From the NCBI GenBank assembly GCA_964577995.1, contig CAZOBP010000001.1, positions 16,336-80,335 on the forward strand: DNA of 64,000 nt, in the 5' to 3' direction. This document shows positions 9,287 to 16,331 of this stretch, piece after piece. The notes under the pieces were generated by a model. It searched no databases and was not told the DNA's origin. It saw nothing but the letters and a program-made list of their open reading frames with translations. How positions within the stretch are numbered: position 1 is the first letter of the stretch; each line of letters opens with the position of its first letter. The stretch is from JAUVXJ01 sp964577995. Lineage in GTDB: Bacteria > Chloroflexota > Anaerolineae > UBA7937 > B3-Chlor. A program made the translations under genes and the position numbers.

Positions 9287-9401
9287 GGCCGCCGTCACAT
9301 AGCGCACTGCCGCGCCAGTGCTGCGACGAGAACGAGTAAGGGCTCGATCGGTTCGCCGCGGCCATGGCAAGAACCGACGCCCTTAAGAAGGAGTGAATGG
9401 A

Positions 9402-9740
9402 GTGACGAAGAGAAGGAAGACGCAGTTCACAGGCCAAGGCGGAGGCACCCTGAAACAGTTGCAGGAACTGCAAAGCAAAGTCCTGGAAGCTCAGGAAGCA
9501 CTTGCCCAGCAAACCGTCAGCACATCCGTGGGCGGTGGTGCTGTAACGGTGGTGATGAACGGTCACCACAAGCTCCAATCCATCAGCATCTCTCCTGAGG
9601 TAATCGATCCTGACGACCCTGAGATGCTACAGGATCTCATCATAGCCGCCGTCAACGAGGCCTCTGAAAAAGCAGGTGAACTCGCAACGCAGAGCATTGC
9701 CGGTCTCACGGGTGGACTGGGACTCCCAGGCTTGACGTAG
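9402..9740 (+). CDS. ybaB: YbaB/EbfC nucleoid-associated protein
   Basis: 112 residues from GTG 9402, which sits 9 bases after AAGAAGGAG. An in-frame GTG at 9393 is too close to that site. The core matches the YbaB family: an N-terminal helical hairpin (LQELQSKVLEAQEALAQ) followed by the central strands GGGAVTVVMNGHHKL and a DPDDPEMLQDLI helix. YbaB proteins are dimeric DNA-binding proteins encoded between dnaX and recR in many bacteria, exactly as here. The recR start lies 2 bases after the stop, so the two are translationally linked. Confidence 0.92.
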   Translation: MTKRRKTQFTGQGGGTLKQLQELQSKVLEAQEALAQQTVSTSVGGGAVTVVMNGHHKLQSISISPEVIDPDDPEMLQDLIIAAVNEASEKAGELATQSIAGLTGGLGLPGLT

Positions 9741-9741
9741 G

Positions 9742-10341
9742 ATGCGATCAGTTCCCAGATCTGTTGAGCGCCTGATAGAGGAGCTCAACCGCTTGCCCGG
9801 CATTGGTCCCAAGACCGCGTCGCGCTTGACCTTCTACCTGCTTCGCTCGCCGCAGGAGCAGGTCCAGGCATTGGCGCAAGCCGTCGGTGAGCTGCAGGAG
9901 AAGGTCGTCACGTGCTCGGTGTGCTTCAACATCGCCGAGACAAGCCCCTGTCGCATCTGCGGAGACACACAGCGAGATCGGACCCTGATTTGCGTGGTCG
10001 AGGAGCCTCTGGACGTTCTGGCCATCGAAAGGACTGGACAGTACGACGGCCTCTACCACGTGCTGCATGGCGCCATCTCTCCCATGGAGGGTGTGGGGCC
10101 CGAGGATCTCAGGATCGCAGAATTGACGAGACGTCTGGACACAAACCCGGTTCAGGAAGTCATCCTCGCCACAAACCCCAGCCTGGAGGGTGAGTCCACC
10201 GCGATGTACATCTCTCGACAATTGGGCCCTCTCGGGGTGCGGGTCACACGCCTAGCGCACGGATTGCCCATGGGCGGCGATTTGGAATACGCAGATGAAG
10301 TGACCCTGACCCACGCGCTGGAAGGCAGAAGAGAGATGTAG
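9742..10341 (+). CDS. recR: Recombination protein RecR
   Basis: 199 residues, the normal length. The helix-hairpin-helix RLPGIGPKTASRL lies at 17-29, the C4 zinc finger uses C58/C61/C70/C73, and a Toprim domain follows from about 81 (ICVVEEPLDVLAIE). A Walker-like ATNPSLEGE motif is near 147-155. RecR acts with RecF/RecO in loading RecA at gaps. It is third in the dnaX operon. Start ATG 9742 gives the canonical N-terminus. Confidence 0.96.
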   Translation: MRSVPRSVERLIEELNRLPGIGPKTASRLTFYLLRSPQEQVQALAQAVGELQEKVVTCSVCFNIAETSPCRICGDTQRDRTLICVVEEPLDVLAIERTGQYDGLYHVLHGAISPMEGVGPEDLRIAELTRRLDTNPVQEVILATNPSLEGESTAMYISRQLGPLGVRVTRLAHGLPMGGDLEYADEVTLTHALEGRREM

Positions 10342-10419
10342 CGCCGCGTGAGGCAAGACGCCAGCGTCCGGGAGCCAATGGATGATGGCCTCGGCTCGCG
10401 AGCATGAGGGGAGGACACG

Positions 10420-11247
10420 TTGGGACAGCTTGGTCAGCTACTACGAGAGACCCGCGAGAAGAAAGGTCTGTCCGTCGCTGAGGTCGAAGAGGACACCAGG
10501 ATCAGACAGGCACAGATAGAGGCTCTAGAAGAGGAAGAGTACGGCAAGCTGCCGTCAAGCATATTCGTGAAGGGGCTGCTGCGCAACTACGCCCTGTACC
10601 TCGGCCTGGACTTGACGGAAGTGATGAAGCTCTACGGGGGTGAAGACGCTGAGAGCCGCGCGACGCCAGTCGTCGCTGAGGGTTTTGAGCCGCCGAAAGG
10701 CATGGCCATAACCTCCTGGCTATTCATAGACATCTGCCTCGCCATACTGATCGTGGCCTCCGCTGTGGTCGTGGGATCTCTGGCCTACAATCGGTGGCGC
10801 CCCTCGTTCGCCGCATCTTCGTCTACACCTACACGGCAGGCCAGCCTGGCCTCGCCAGTGCTTCAATTCACCCCCACCAACACACCCTCCCCCACTTCGA
10901 CACCGACCCAGGTACCTTCAGGTCGGCTCCAGGTGGATGTGCAGATCATCGCTCGCACGTGGTTGGAAGTCACTGTGGATCAGGAGCCTGCTTTCCGCGG
11001 CCTCATCGAGGCGGGCACGAATTGGTCGTGGTTCGCGGAAGACAGCATCGCGATGCACGTAGGCAACGCGGGCGGCGTCGTCGTCACTCTCAACGGCAGG
11101 GAGCTCGGTGCTCTTGGAGGGCAGGACGACGTCGTCGATATCGAATGGACTTGGGAGAACCTCAACGCCACCCCAGAGCCTGTGCCCGTCTCCGGCACAC
11201 CGGTCATCACCGGCACGGTCACCCTGACCCCTAGCCCCACTCCGTAG
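10420..11247 (+). CDS. RodZ-like helix-turn-helix membrane protein
   Basis: 275 residues. The TTG start has GGGGAGG 5 bases upstream. Residues 1-70 are a Cro/CI-type helix-turn-helix of the RodZ class (LGQLLRETREKKGLSVAEVE). A membrane segment lies at about 99-122, a Ser/Thr/Pro linker at 130-165, and an outer beta domain (DUF4115-like) at about 168-255 with a Thr/Pro tail. RodZ links MreB filaments to the elongation machinery in rods, but many bacteria keep this architecture without a proven shape role. It sits 78 bases after recR and 8 bases before rimO; RodZ-like genes near rimO/pgsA are common in Gram-positive-type genomes. Confidence 0.82.
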   Translation: MGQLGQLLRETREKKGLSVAEVEEDTRIRQAQIEALEEEEYGKLPSSIFVKGLLRNYALYLGLDLTEVMKLYGGEDAESRATPVVAEGFEPPKGMAITSWLFIDICLAILIVASAVVVGSLAYNRWRPSFAASSSTPTRQASLASPVLQFTPTNTPSPTSTPTQVPSGRLQVDVQIIARTWLEVTVDQEPAFRGLIEAGTNWSWFAEDSIAMHVGNAGGVVVTLNGRELGALGGQDDVVDIEWTWENLNATPEPVPVSGTPVITGTVTLTPSPTP

Positions 11248-11255
11248 GGCCGCAG

Positions 11256-12575
11256 ATGCGCTTCTACCTTCTCTCCCTCGGCTGTCCCAAGAACACGGTG
11301 GAGTCCGAAGGTATGCGAGAGCTGCTGCTCGCGGCCGGGCACCAGGTCACCGACCATCCCCACGATGCCGATCTTCTGATCGTCAACACCTGCGGCTTCA
11401 TTGAGGCCGCCAGGGATGAGTCGCTGGCCGCCCTGAGAGAACTCGCCGAATCCAGGCTACCAGGGCAGCACCTCGTCGCCGCGGGCTGCATGTCCGAGCG
11501 CTATGGAACGGCCATGCGGGATCTCGTTCCTTCCCTCGACGGCATCGTCGGCACCAGACGATGGAAGGAGATCGCCACCCTACTGGACGGCCTGCTCGCG
11601 GCGAAGGAAAAGGGCACGCTGCGCCAGCTTCCAGAGCCCGCTCCTGAGCCCGCCCTCGCGCATCCCTTGCCTCGCCACTGCCCTGGTCTGGCTACCGCAT
11701 ACGTGAAGATCGCCGAGGGCTGTGATGCCCTCTGCGCATTCTGTGCCATCCCGCAGATCAAGGGCCACTTCCGAAGCAAGCCGGGAAACGCCATTCTGAC
11801 TGAGACACGCGAACTGGTGGAACAGGGGATCAAGGAGATCGTCTTCATCGCGCAGGACACCACCGCGTATGGCATCGACCGCGGAGAGGAGGACGCGCTG
11901 CCCTCTCTCATCTCAGATGTCGTCACCACTGTCCCGAACCTGGCGTGGTTGCGCATCATGTACACTTATCCTCAACGCATCAGCCAGCGGCTTGTCGAAA
12001 CGATGGCTACCCACCAACAGGTATGTCACTACCTGGACCTACCTCTCCAGCACGCCCACCCGCAGGTGCTGCGTCGCATGAATCGACCCCCCGACGTGGG
12101 CCAGATGCGCTCCGTCATCGCCAGTCTGCGCCAGGCCATGCCCGACATCGCGCTGCGCACTTCGTTCATTGTGGGCTACCCAGGCGAGACAGAGGAGGAG
12201 TTCCAGACACTGCTGGGCTTCATGAGCGAGATCGCCTTCGACCGAGTAGGCATCTTTGTCTACTCTCGAGAGGAAGGGACCCGCGCCGCCACGCTCCCAG
12301 ACCAGGTGCCGGAGGCGATCAAAGAGGAGCGGTACGAGCGCGCTATGCTCCAGCAGCAGGAGATCTCCCTCGCGAAGAACGGGCAGTTCATCGGACGGAG
12401 CCTGGAGGTTCTTATCGAGGGAACAGGCGACGACATCAGCGTGGGTCGGTCCTACAGAGATGCCCCCGAGGTCGACGGCACCGTGATCGTGCTGGATGAA
12501 CTGCCTGCCAACGAGTTCGCCACCGTGCAGATCACGGAGGCCCTAGAGTATGACCTGATCGGCTCTCCACTCTGA
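11256..12575 (+). CDS. rimO: Ribosomal protein S12 methylthiotransferase RimO
   Basis: 439 residues. The N-terminal MTTase domain holds cluster-ligand cysteines C10, C46 and C78. The radical-SAM core has C156-x3-C160-x2-C163 (EGCDALCAFC). A TRAM domain closes the protein (about 370-435). RimO adds a methylthio group to the conserved Asp of ribosomal protein S12, distinguished from MiaB by the opening SLGCPKNTVESE and the AFCAIPQIKG block. It is last in the plus-strand dnaX cluster and converges on the cysE/cysK relic. Confidence 0.95.
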   Translation: MRFYLLSLGCPKNTVESEGMRELLLAAGHQVTDHPHDADLLIVNTCGFIEAARDESLAALRELAESRLPGQHLVAAGCMSERYGTAMRDLVPSLDGIVGTRRWKEIATLLDGLLAAKEKGTLRQLPEPAPEPALAHPLPRHCPGLATAYVKIAEGCDALCAFCAIPQIKGHFRSKPGNAILTETRELVEQGIKEIVFIAQDTTAYGIDRGEEDALPSLISDVVTTVPNLAWLRIMYTYPQRISQRLVETMATHQQVCHYLDLPLQHAHPQVLRRMNRPPDVGQMRSVIASLRQAMPDIALRTSFIVGYPGETEEEFQTLLGFMSEIAFDRVGIFVYSREEGTRAATLPDQVPEAIKEERYERAMLQQQEISLAKNGQFIGRSLEVLIEGTGDDISVGRSYRDAPEVDGTVIVLDELPANEFATVQITEALEYDLIGSPL

Positions 12576-12600
12576 CTGACTCGGTGGGCCACAGGCTGCG

Positions 12601-12949
12601 TCACTCGAACAGCGAGGTGCTCAGGTACCTCTCCCCAGAATCCGGCAAGATGACCACGATGAGTTGGCCACGGTGCTCCGGCCTCCTGCCCAGGTCCAGT
12701 GCGGCGTAGGTGGCTGTACCCTGCGTTCTCTTCTTCTAGCGTCCGGGCCAACACCAAACACGTCAGGTCCTCCAACACCTGGACCACCTCACGGCGAGAT
12801 GGTAAGGGCGCGTTGTACTCACCATCGATGGAAGACTCCCGACAGTCCTTGAGCACCGCGTCGACAACCGATCTCATCCGCTGTCGGTAACTGATGTCCA
12901 GGTCAAGATTCTCGTCACACACCGATTTCTCTGAATCCACGTCCCGCAC
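12601..12949 (-). pseudogene. Relic joining cysE N-terminus to cysK C-terminus
   Basis: From GTG 12949 (AGGAGGT just upstream) the frame encodes about 65 residues resembling the helical N-terminus of an EpsC-type serine acetyltransferase, including YRQRMRSVVDAVLKDC and APLPSRREVVQVLEDL. The homology then stops. In a shifted frame, bases 12720 down to 12601 encode ATYAALDLGRRPEHRGQLI followed by VVILPDSGERYLSTSLFE and a stop, the hallmark C-terminus of cysteine synthase. A TAG near 12735 separates the two frames. The simplest reading is one deletion of roughly 1.5-2 kb between adjacent cysE and cysK genes, leaving both ends. It lies 8 bases beyond the znuB stop. Confidence 0.8.
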
Positions 12950-12957
12950 GCTACCTC

Positions 12958-13794
12958 CTAGTCCTTACCCAACTTCGCCCATCTTAGGCGATGCGTCCGC
13001 ACCGACCGCCAGACCACCGCTATCACAAAGCCTGAAGCACAGGTGAGGATGATCGTGGCTCCCGAGGTCAGATCGAGCGTATACGAGAGACACAAGCCCG
13101 CCGTCGTGAAGATGATCCCCAACCCAATAGAGCTCAGCATCATCTTCTTGAGATCCGTCGTTAGATGACCAGCGACGGCCGCCGGCATGGTCAGAAGGGC
13201 GATGACCATGATCAGTCCCACCACTCGCATGAGCATGACCACGGTCAGGGCGACCAGACAGTACAGAAGGAGATGGATGACGTTTACCCGCACATCGGCA
13301 GTGGAGGCGTACGTCTCATCGAAGGAGATGGCTAACAGCTCCTTGTAGAAGGCGGCGACGAGCACAACGATGACCACGTCCAGAGCCACCATGATCAATA
13401 AGTCAGACCACGGGACAGTGAGAATGCTCCCAAACAGATAGCTCATCAGATCGGCTGTGTACCCTGGCGTCAGATCCACGAGGATGATGCCGATCGCCAT
13501 GCCAATTGCCCACATCATGCCAATGATGGTGTCTGCGCGCTCCCGGGTCCTCAGTTGCACGACACCCATCGTCAGAGCAGCCCCTACACTGAACCCCATG
13601 GCTCCCAGCACGGGATTGGCGCCAAGGAAGTAGGCCAATCCAACGCCACCATAGGCAGCGTGGGCGATGGCGCCGCCGATGAAGACAAGACGGTTGATGA
13701 CCACGTAGGTGCCGATGATGCCACAGGCGATGCTCACCAGGAAGCCGGCGATCAGAGCCCGCTGCATGAACTCGAGTTGAAGGACGTCAATCAT
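12958..13794 (-). CDS. znuB: Zinc/manganese ABC transporter permease
   Basis: 278 residues from ATG 13794 (AAGAGAG upstream), with about eight membrane segments of the ABC-3 family. The family signature GGAIAHAAYGGVGLAYFLGA lies near residues 37-56. It forms the membrane channel for a metal ion delivered by the neighbouring binding protein. Its ATG overlaps the stop of the ATPase gene (ATGA), so the two are translationally coupled. A longer upstream frame to 13869 is rejected because it lies inside the ATPase gene and has no homology. Confidence 0.92.
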   Translation of the reverse strand: MIDVLQLEFMQRALIAGFLVSIACGIIGTYVVINRLVFIGGAIAHAAYGGVGLAYFLGANPVLGAMGFSVGAALTMGVVQLRTRERADTIIGMMWAIGMAIGIILVDLTPGYTADLMSYLFGSILTVPWSDLLIMVALDVVIVVLVAAFYKELLAISFDETYASTADVRVNVIHLLLYCLVALTVVMLMRVVGLIMVIALLTMPAAVAGHLTTDLKKMMLSSIGLGIIFTTAGLCLSYTLDLTSGATIILTCASGFVIAVVWRSVRTHRLRWAKLGKD

Positions 13795-14570
13795 CTCTCT
13801 TGCTCCCCCGAATCGTGGACATCCAGAACACGATGCGGAAGCCCGTGCGCGATCAGATCGACGGGGCACTGATACGCAGCTTCGAGCATGTCCGGGGTTA
13901 TCTCCTTGGACTCATGGTAGATCAGACGCCTGTTCAGGCACGCGATGGTCTTGACGTACGAGGATACGACGCCGATGTCGTGGGAGACGAGGATGATCGT
14001 AGCCCGACGGTTCAGGTCCTCAAGCACCTCATAGATGCTGCCCACGACACGCGTCTCTACGCTGGCCGTGGGCTCATCCAGGAGAAGGATCTCCGGATCG
14101 CTCGCCAGCGCCCGGGCGACGTACACCCGTTGCCGTTCTCCTCCCGACAACTGCCCAATCTGCCGGTCCCTGTGGCCCAGCATGTCTACCTGCCGCAACG
14201 CTTCCTCCACCGTACCCCTGTCGGCCTCGGTATACGGCTTCAGCAACCCACGGCGGCTGAGGCACCCCATCATCGCCACATCCCAAACACTGATGGGGAA
14301 GTCGTCGTCAAGCTCTACGCGCTGCGGCACATACCCCACGAACCTCCGAGCCTCGTTAGGAGTTCGCCCCAGAACTGTCACCCGACCATGAGCGGGCGAC
14401 ATCAGCCCCACGAGAGTCTTGAGCAGAGTAGTCTTGCCGCCTCCGTTAGGGCCGATAATGCCCAGGAAATCCCGCTCCCTGACGGTGAGATCGATGTTCT
14501 CCAAGACAGGGTGCCCATCGTACTCCACCCACACATCGTCAAAGCGAATCACCTCGCGTGGTTCAGGCAA
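13791..14570 (-). CDS. znuC: Zinc/manganese ABC transporter ATPase
   Basis: 259 residues. Walker A is GPNGGGKTT (near 39-47), the Q-loop is YVPQRVELDDDFP, the signature LSGGERQRV, Walker B ILLLDEPTA and the switch VSHD. These place it with ZnuC/TroB/MntB ATPases, for which FPISVWDVAMMG is typical. The TTG start at 14570 has GAGGAA immediately before it, which is tight; a downstream GTG is possible. A gap of 227 bases separates it from znuA, with no gene recognised there. Confidence 0.92.
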   Translation of the reverse strand: MPEPREVIRFDDVWVEYDGHPVLENIDLTVRERDFLGIIGPNGGGKTTLLKTLVGLMSPAHGRVTVLGRTPNEARRFVGYVPQRVELDDDFPISVWDVAMMGCLSRRGLLKPYTEADRGTVEEALRQVDMLGHRDRQIGQLSGGERQRVYVARALASDPEILLLDEPTASVETRVVGSIYEVLEDLNRRATIILVSHDIGVVSSYVKTIACLNRRLIYHESKEITPDMLEAAYQCPVDLIAHGLPHRVLDVHDSGEQER

Positions 14571-14797
14571 TTCCTCACCCCCTCACAAGAGCATCCACCA
14601 ATCCGAAGGACTTGGACACGCATGGTAGCTGCTGCGGCGCGGCCAGACTGCATAGCCAGCGCACGAACAGGGGCAGGCACTGGCGACACGTGCAGTCGCG
14701 GTGCCATCCCCATCCAACCTGACCCCACCGGAGTGCCAGAACCCCAAATAGCCGTCCGCGCACAAGGATCGAGAAATACCCAGAGACCAGGCCTCGG

Positions 14798-15664
14798 CTA
14801 TGGCTGCTGTTCCCCGAGAACCTCAGCGAAGGTATCGGCAACGCGCTCGAGGTTCTCCAGCCAGTCGGGTGCCAGCGGGCTGATCAGAAGCACACGGCCA
14901 CCGATCTCTTCGGCGATGGTATCCGCGCTCCGGGTGCTGAACTCTGGCTGCGCGAACATGACCCTGATGTCGTGGCTTCGCGCTGTCTCCACCAACTCGG
15001 CCATCTCCGCCGCGCTGGGATCGCTGCCCTCTATCTGCACTGGGATCATCGTCAGGTCGTAGTCTCGCGCGAAATAGGACCAGGCGGGGTGGAAGACCAT
15101 GAACTCGCGAACCTCGAGGCTGGACAGTGTCTCATCGATTCTGGCATCCAGTTTTTCCAGGTCAGCCAGGAAGACGTCCAGGTTCGCCCGATAGAAGCTC
15201 TCGCCGCCCGGATCCTCCTCCAGCAGCCCATGGTATATGTTATGCGCCTGTAGCTTGGCCAAACGAGGCGAAAGCCAGACATGGGGATCCGTCCCGTCAA
15301 TGCGCTCGATGCCACTGGATTGATCAACGATCAACATGCCCTGGTTGGCGGTCTCGATTCGACTCATCCACGCCTCCTCGAAGGGCACCCTGATGCGTAC
15401 GTACAAGTCAGCGTTGGCTAGATTCTCTATCTGACTCGGCTTGGGCTCGTACGTCGCCGGGCTGGAACCGGACGGGACCATGACCTCCACGCCGACGCGC
15501 TCACCGCCTATACGCTCCACGAAGTACTTCTGGGGCACTATGCTGACCCACACGTGGACGACAGACTCAGGCGTGTCAGATACCCCAGCGGTTGGCGGTG
15601 CACAGGACATAAGCAAGGCCAACGTAGTCAGCCCGAGTACCGTGGCCTTGAGCGCCCCTCTCAC
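14798..15664 (-). CDS. znuA: Zinc/manganese ABC transporter binding lipoprotein
   Basis: 288 residues from GTG 15664, whose first bases overlap the stop of the upstream regulator (GTGA). The lipobox is LLMSC with C21 as the lipidated residue. The fold is the cluster A-I/cluster 9 binding protein, with DPHVWLSP (H128), FHPAWSYF (H192) and a C-terminal QPEFSTRSADTIAEE. The usual first metal ligand, His in a PHTYEP motif, is replaced: here the sequence is SPATYEP (A70). The His-rich loop of ZnuA is also absent. The metal may therefore be bound by three side chains or be something other than zinc. Operon context and the Fur-like box argue for a zinc role. Confidence 0.88.
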   Translation of the reverse strand: MRGALKATVLGLTTLALLMSCAPPTAGVSDTPESVVHVWVSIVPQKYFVERIGGERVGVEVMVPSGSSPATYEPKPSQIENLANADLYVRIRVPFEEAWMSRIETANQGMLIVDQSSGIERIDGTDPHVWLSPRLAKLQAHNIYHGLLEEDPGGESFYRANLDVFLADLEKLDARIDETLSSLEVREFMVFHPAWSYFARDYDLTMIPVQIEGSDPSAAEMAELVETARSHDIRVMFAQPEFSTRSADTIAEEIGGRVLLISPLAPDWLENLERVADTFAEVLGEQQP

Positions 15665-16170
15665 TTCTGCCCCCCCCCTGTACAGGACTCCGTCGTCGCC
15701 GAAGTGTGCCGGCCCCCGACATGCGCCCCGCTGCTCGCCGCATCTGCATCCCGCGGTGTCAAGTCGGGTTCCTGGCACGCCGGGCACAGACCCACCAGCT
15801 CCAGCAAATGCGACTCGACGGAGAAACCCGTGCGCTGCGCTGCCTCCTCCACGAGATCCGTCAAGCCTGTGCAAGGGAAACCCACCACCCGATGGCAAGC
15901 CTGACACACCAGATGGTGCCCTTCCTTCTCTTGCAGACAAGCATAGGCGTGACAGCCTTCCTCCAGATGGATGCGCCGAACATGTCCCGATTCCCTCAGG
16001 AGCTCGAGTGTCCGGTACACCGTGGTCAGGCCCAATCTTGGGTAGTCACCGCGGCCCCGGGCCAGCACCTCCGCGGGAGTCAGATGCTCGTCGGCCTCTA
16101 GCAAAACCCTGATGATCGCAAGACGCTGTGACGTGAGCCTGAAGCCTCTTGCTCGCAGCGTCTTGCCCAT
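15661..16170 (-). CDS. Fur-family metal regulator, probably Zur
   Basis: 169 residues from ATG 16170. The winged helix lies at about 5-75 (SQRLAIIRVLLEADEHLTPAE, then LGLTTVYRTLELL). Histidine/cysteine metal sites follow: HHLVCQAC with C89/C92 and GLCPAC with C129/C132 form the structural C4 zinc site. The tail (140-169) is low complexity. Its stop overlaps the znuA start, so regulator and transporter form one operon, which favours Zur (zinc) over Fur or PerR. A near-perfect palindrome at its own promoter suggests autoregulation. An upstream in-frame start at 16221 would lie inside the operator and is rejected. Confidence 0.88.
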   Translation of the reverse strand: MGKTLRARGFRLTSQRLAIIRVLLEADEHLTPAEVLARGRGDYPRLGLTTVYRTLELLRESGHVRRIHLEEGCHAYACLQEKEGHHLVCQACHRVVGFPCTGLTDLVEEAAQRTGFSVESHLLELVGLCPACQEPDLTPRDADAASSGAHVGGRHTSATTESCTGGGQK

Positions 16171-16204
16171 TGCCGTGTCTCTCACCGACCGCACCCGGGT
16201 CCAA

Positions 16205-16221
16205 TTGAAAACGTTTTTCAA
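16205..16221. promoter_or_regulatory. Fur/Zur-type operator palindrome
   Basis: TTGAAAACGTTTTTCAA is a near-perfect 17-base inverted repeat with 7-base arms. It lies just downstream of the -10 box at the expected transcript start of the fur/zur-znuACB operon. Binding here would block transcription, matching metal-dependent repression by the first gene product. A/T-rich TGAAAA...TTTTCA palindromes are typical of this regulator family. Confidence 0.75.
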
Positions 16222-16229
16222 CTACCCTC

Positions 16230-16258
16230 ATCATACACCTAACCCGTCGCCCTGTCAA
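16230..16258 (-). promoter_or_regulatory. Promoter of the zur-znuACB operon
   Basis: Minus strand: TTGACA (16253-16258), 17-base spacer, TATGAT (16230-16235). This is the closest match to the sigma-70 consensus in the window. The expected transcript start falls at the edge of the palindrome 16205-16221. Confidence 0.8.
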
Positions 16259-16261
16259 GCG

Positions 16262-16304
16262 GCAACACAAGAGGGGCGCCGAGCCACACCGCTCGACACC
16301 CCTC
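16262..16304 (-). terminator. Terminator of the metallopeptidase operon
   Basis: On the minus strand a 14-bp stem with two G-T pairs (16271-16304, loop GGTGTG) is followed by TTGTGTTG. It lies 28 bases after the stop at 16332 and directly before the zur promoter, insulating it. Confidence 0.65.
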
Positions 16305-16331
16305 CCTACAATCTGAGGGCTGCTCAGCTAC

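Noticed and set aside
14571..14797. Small minus-strand frame with a CTCRQC motif between znuA and znuC
   Set aside because: Runs through the znuA end in another frame, no ribosome binding site of its own and no family resemblance.
13800..15062. Plus-strand 420-codon open frame
   Set aside because: It runs antisense to znuC and znuA, which have full family motifs; composition is that of a shadow frame.
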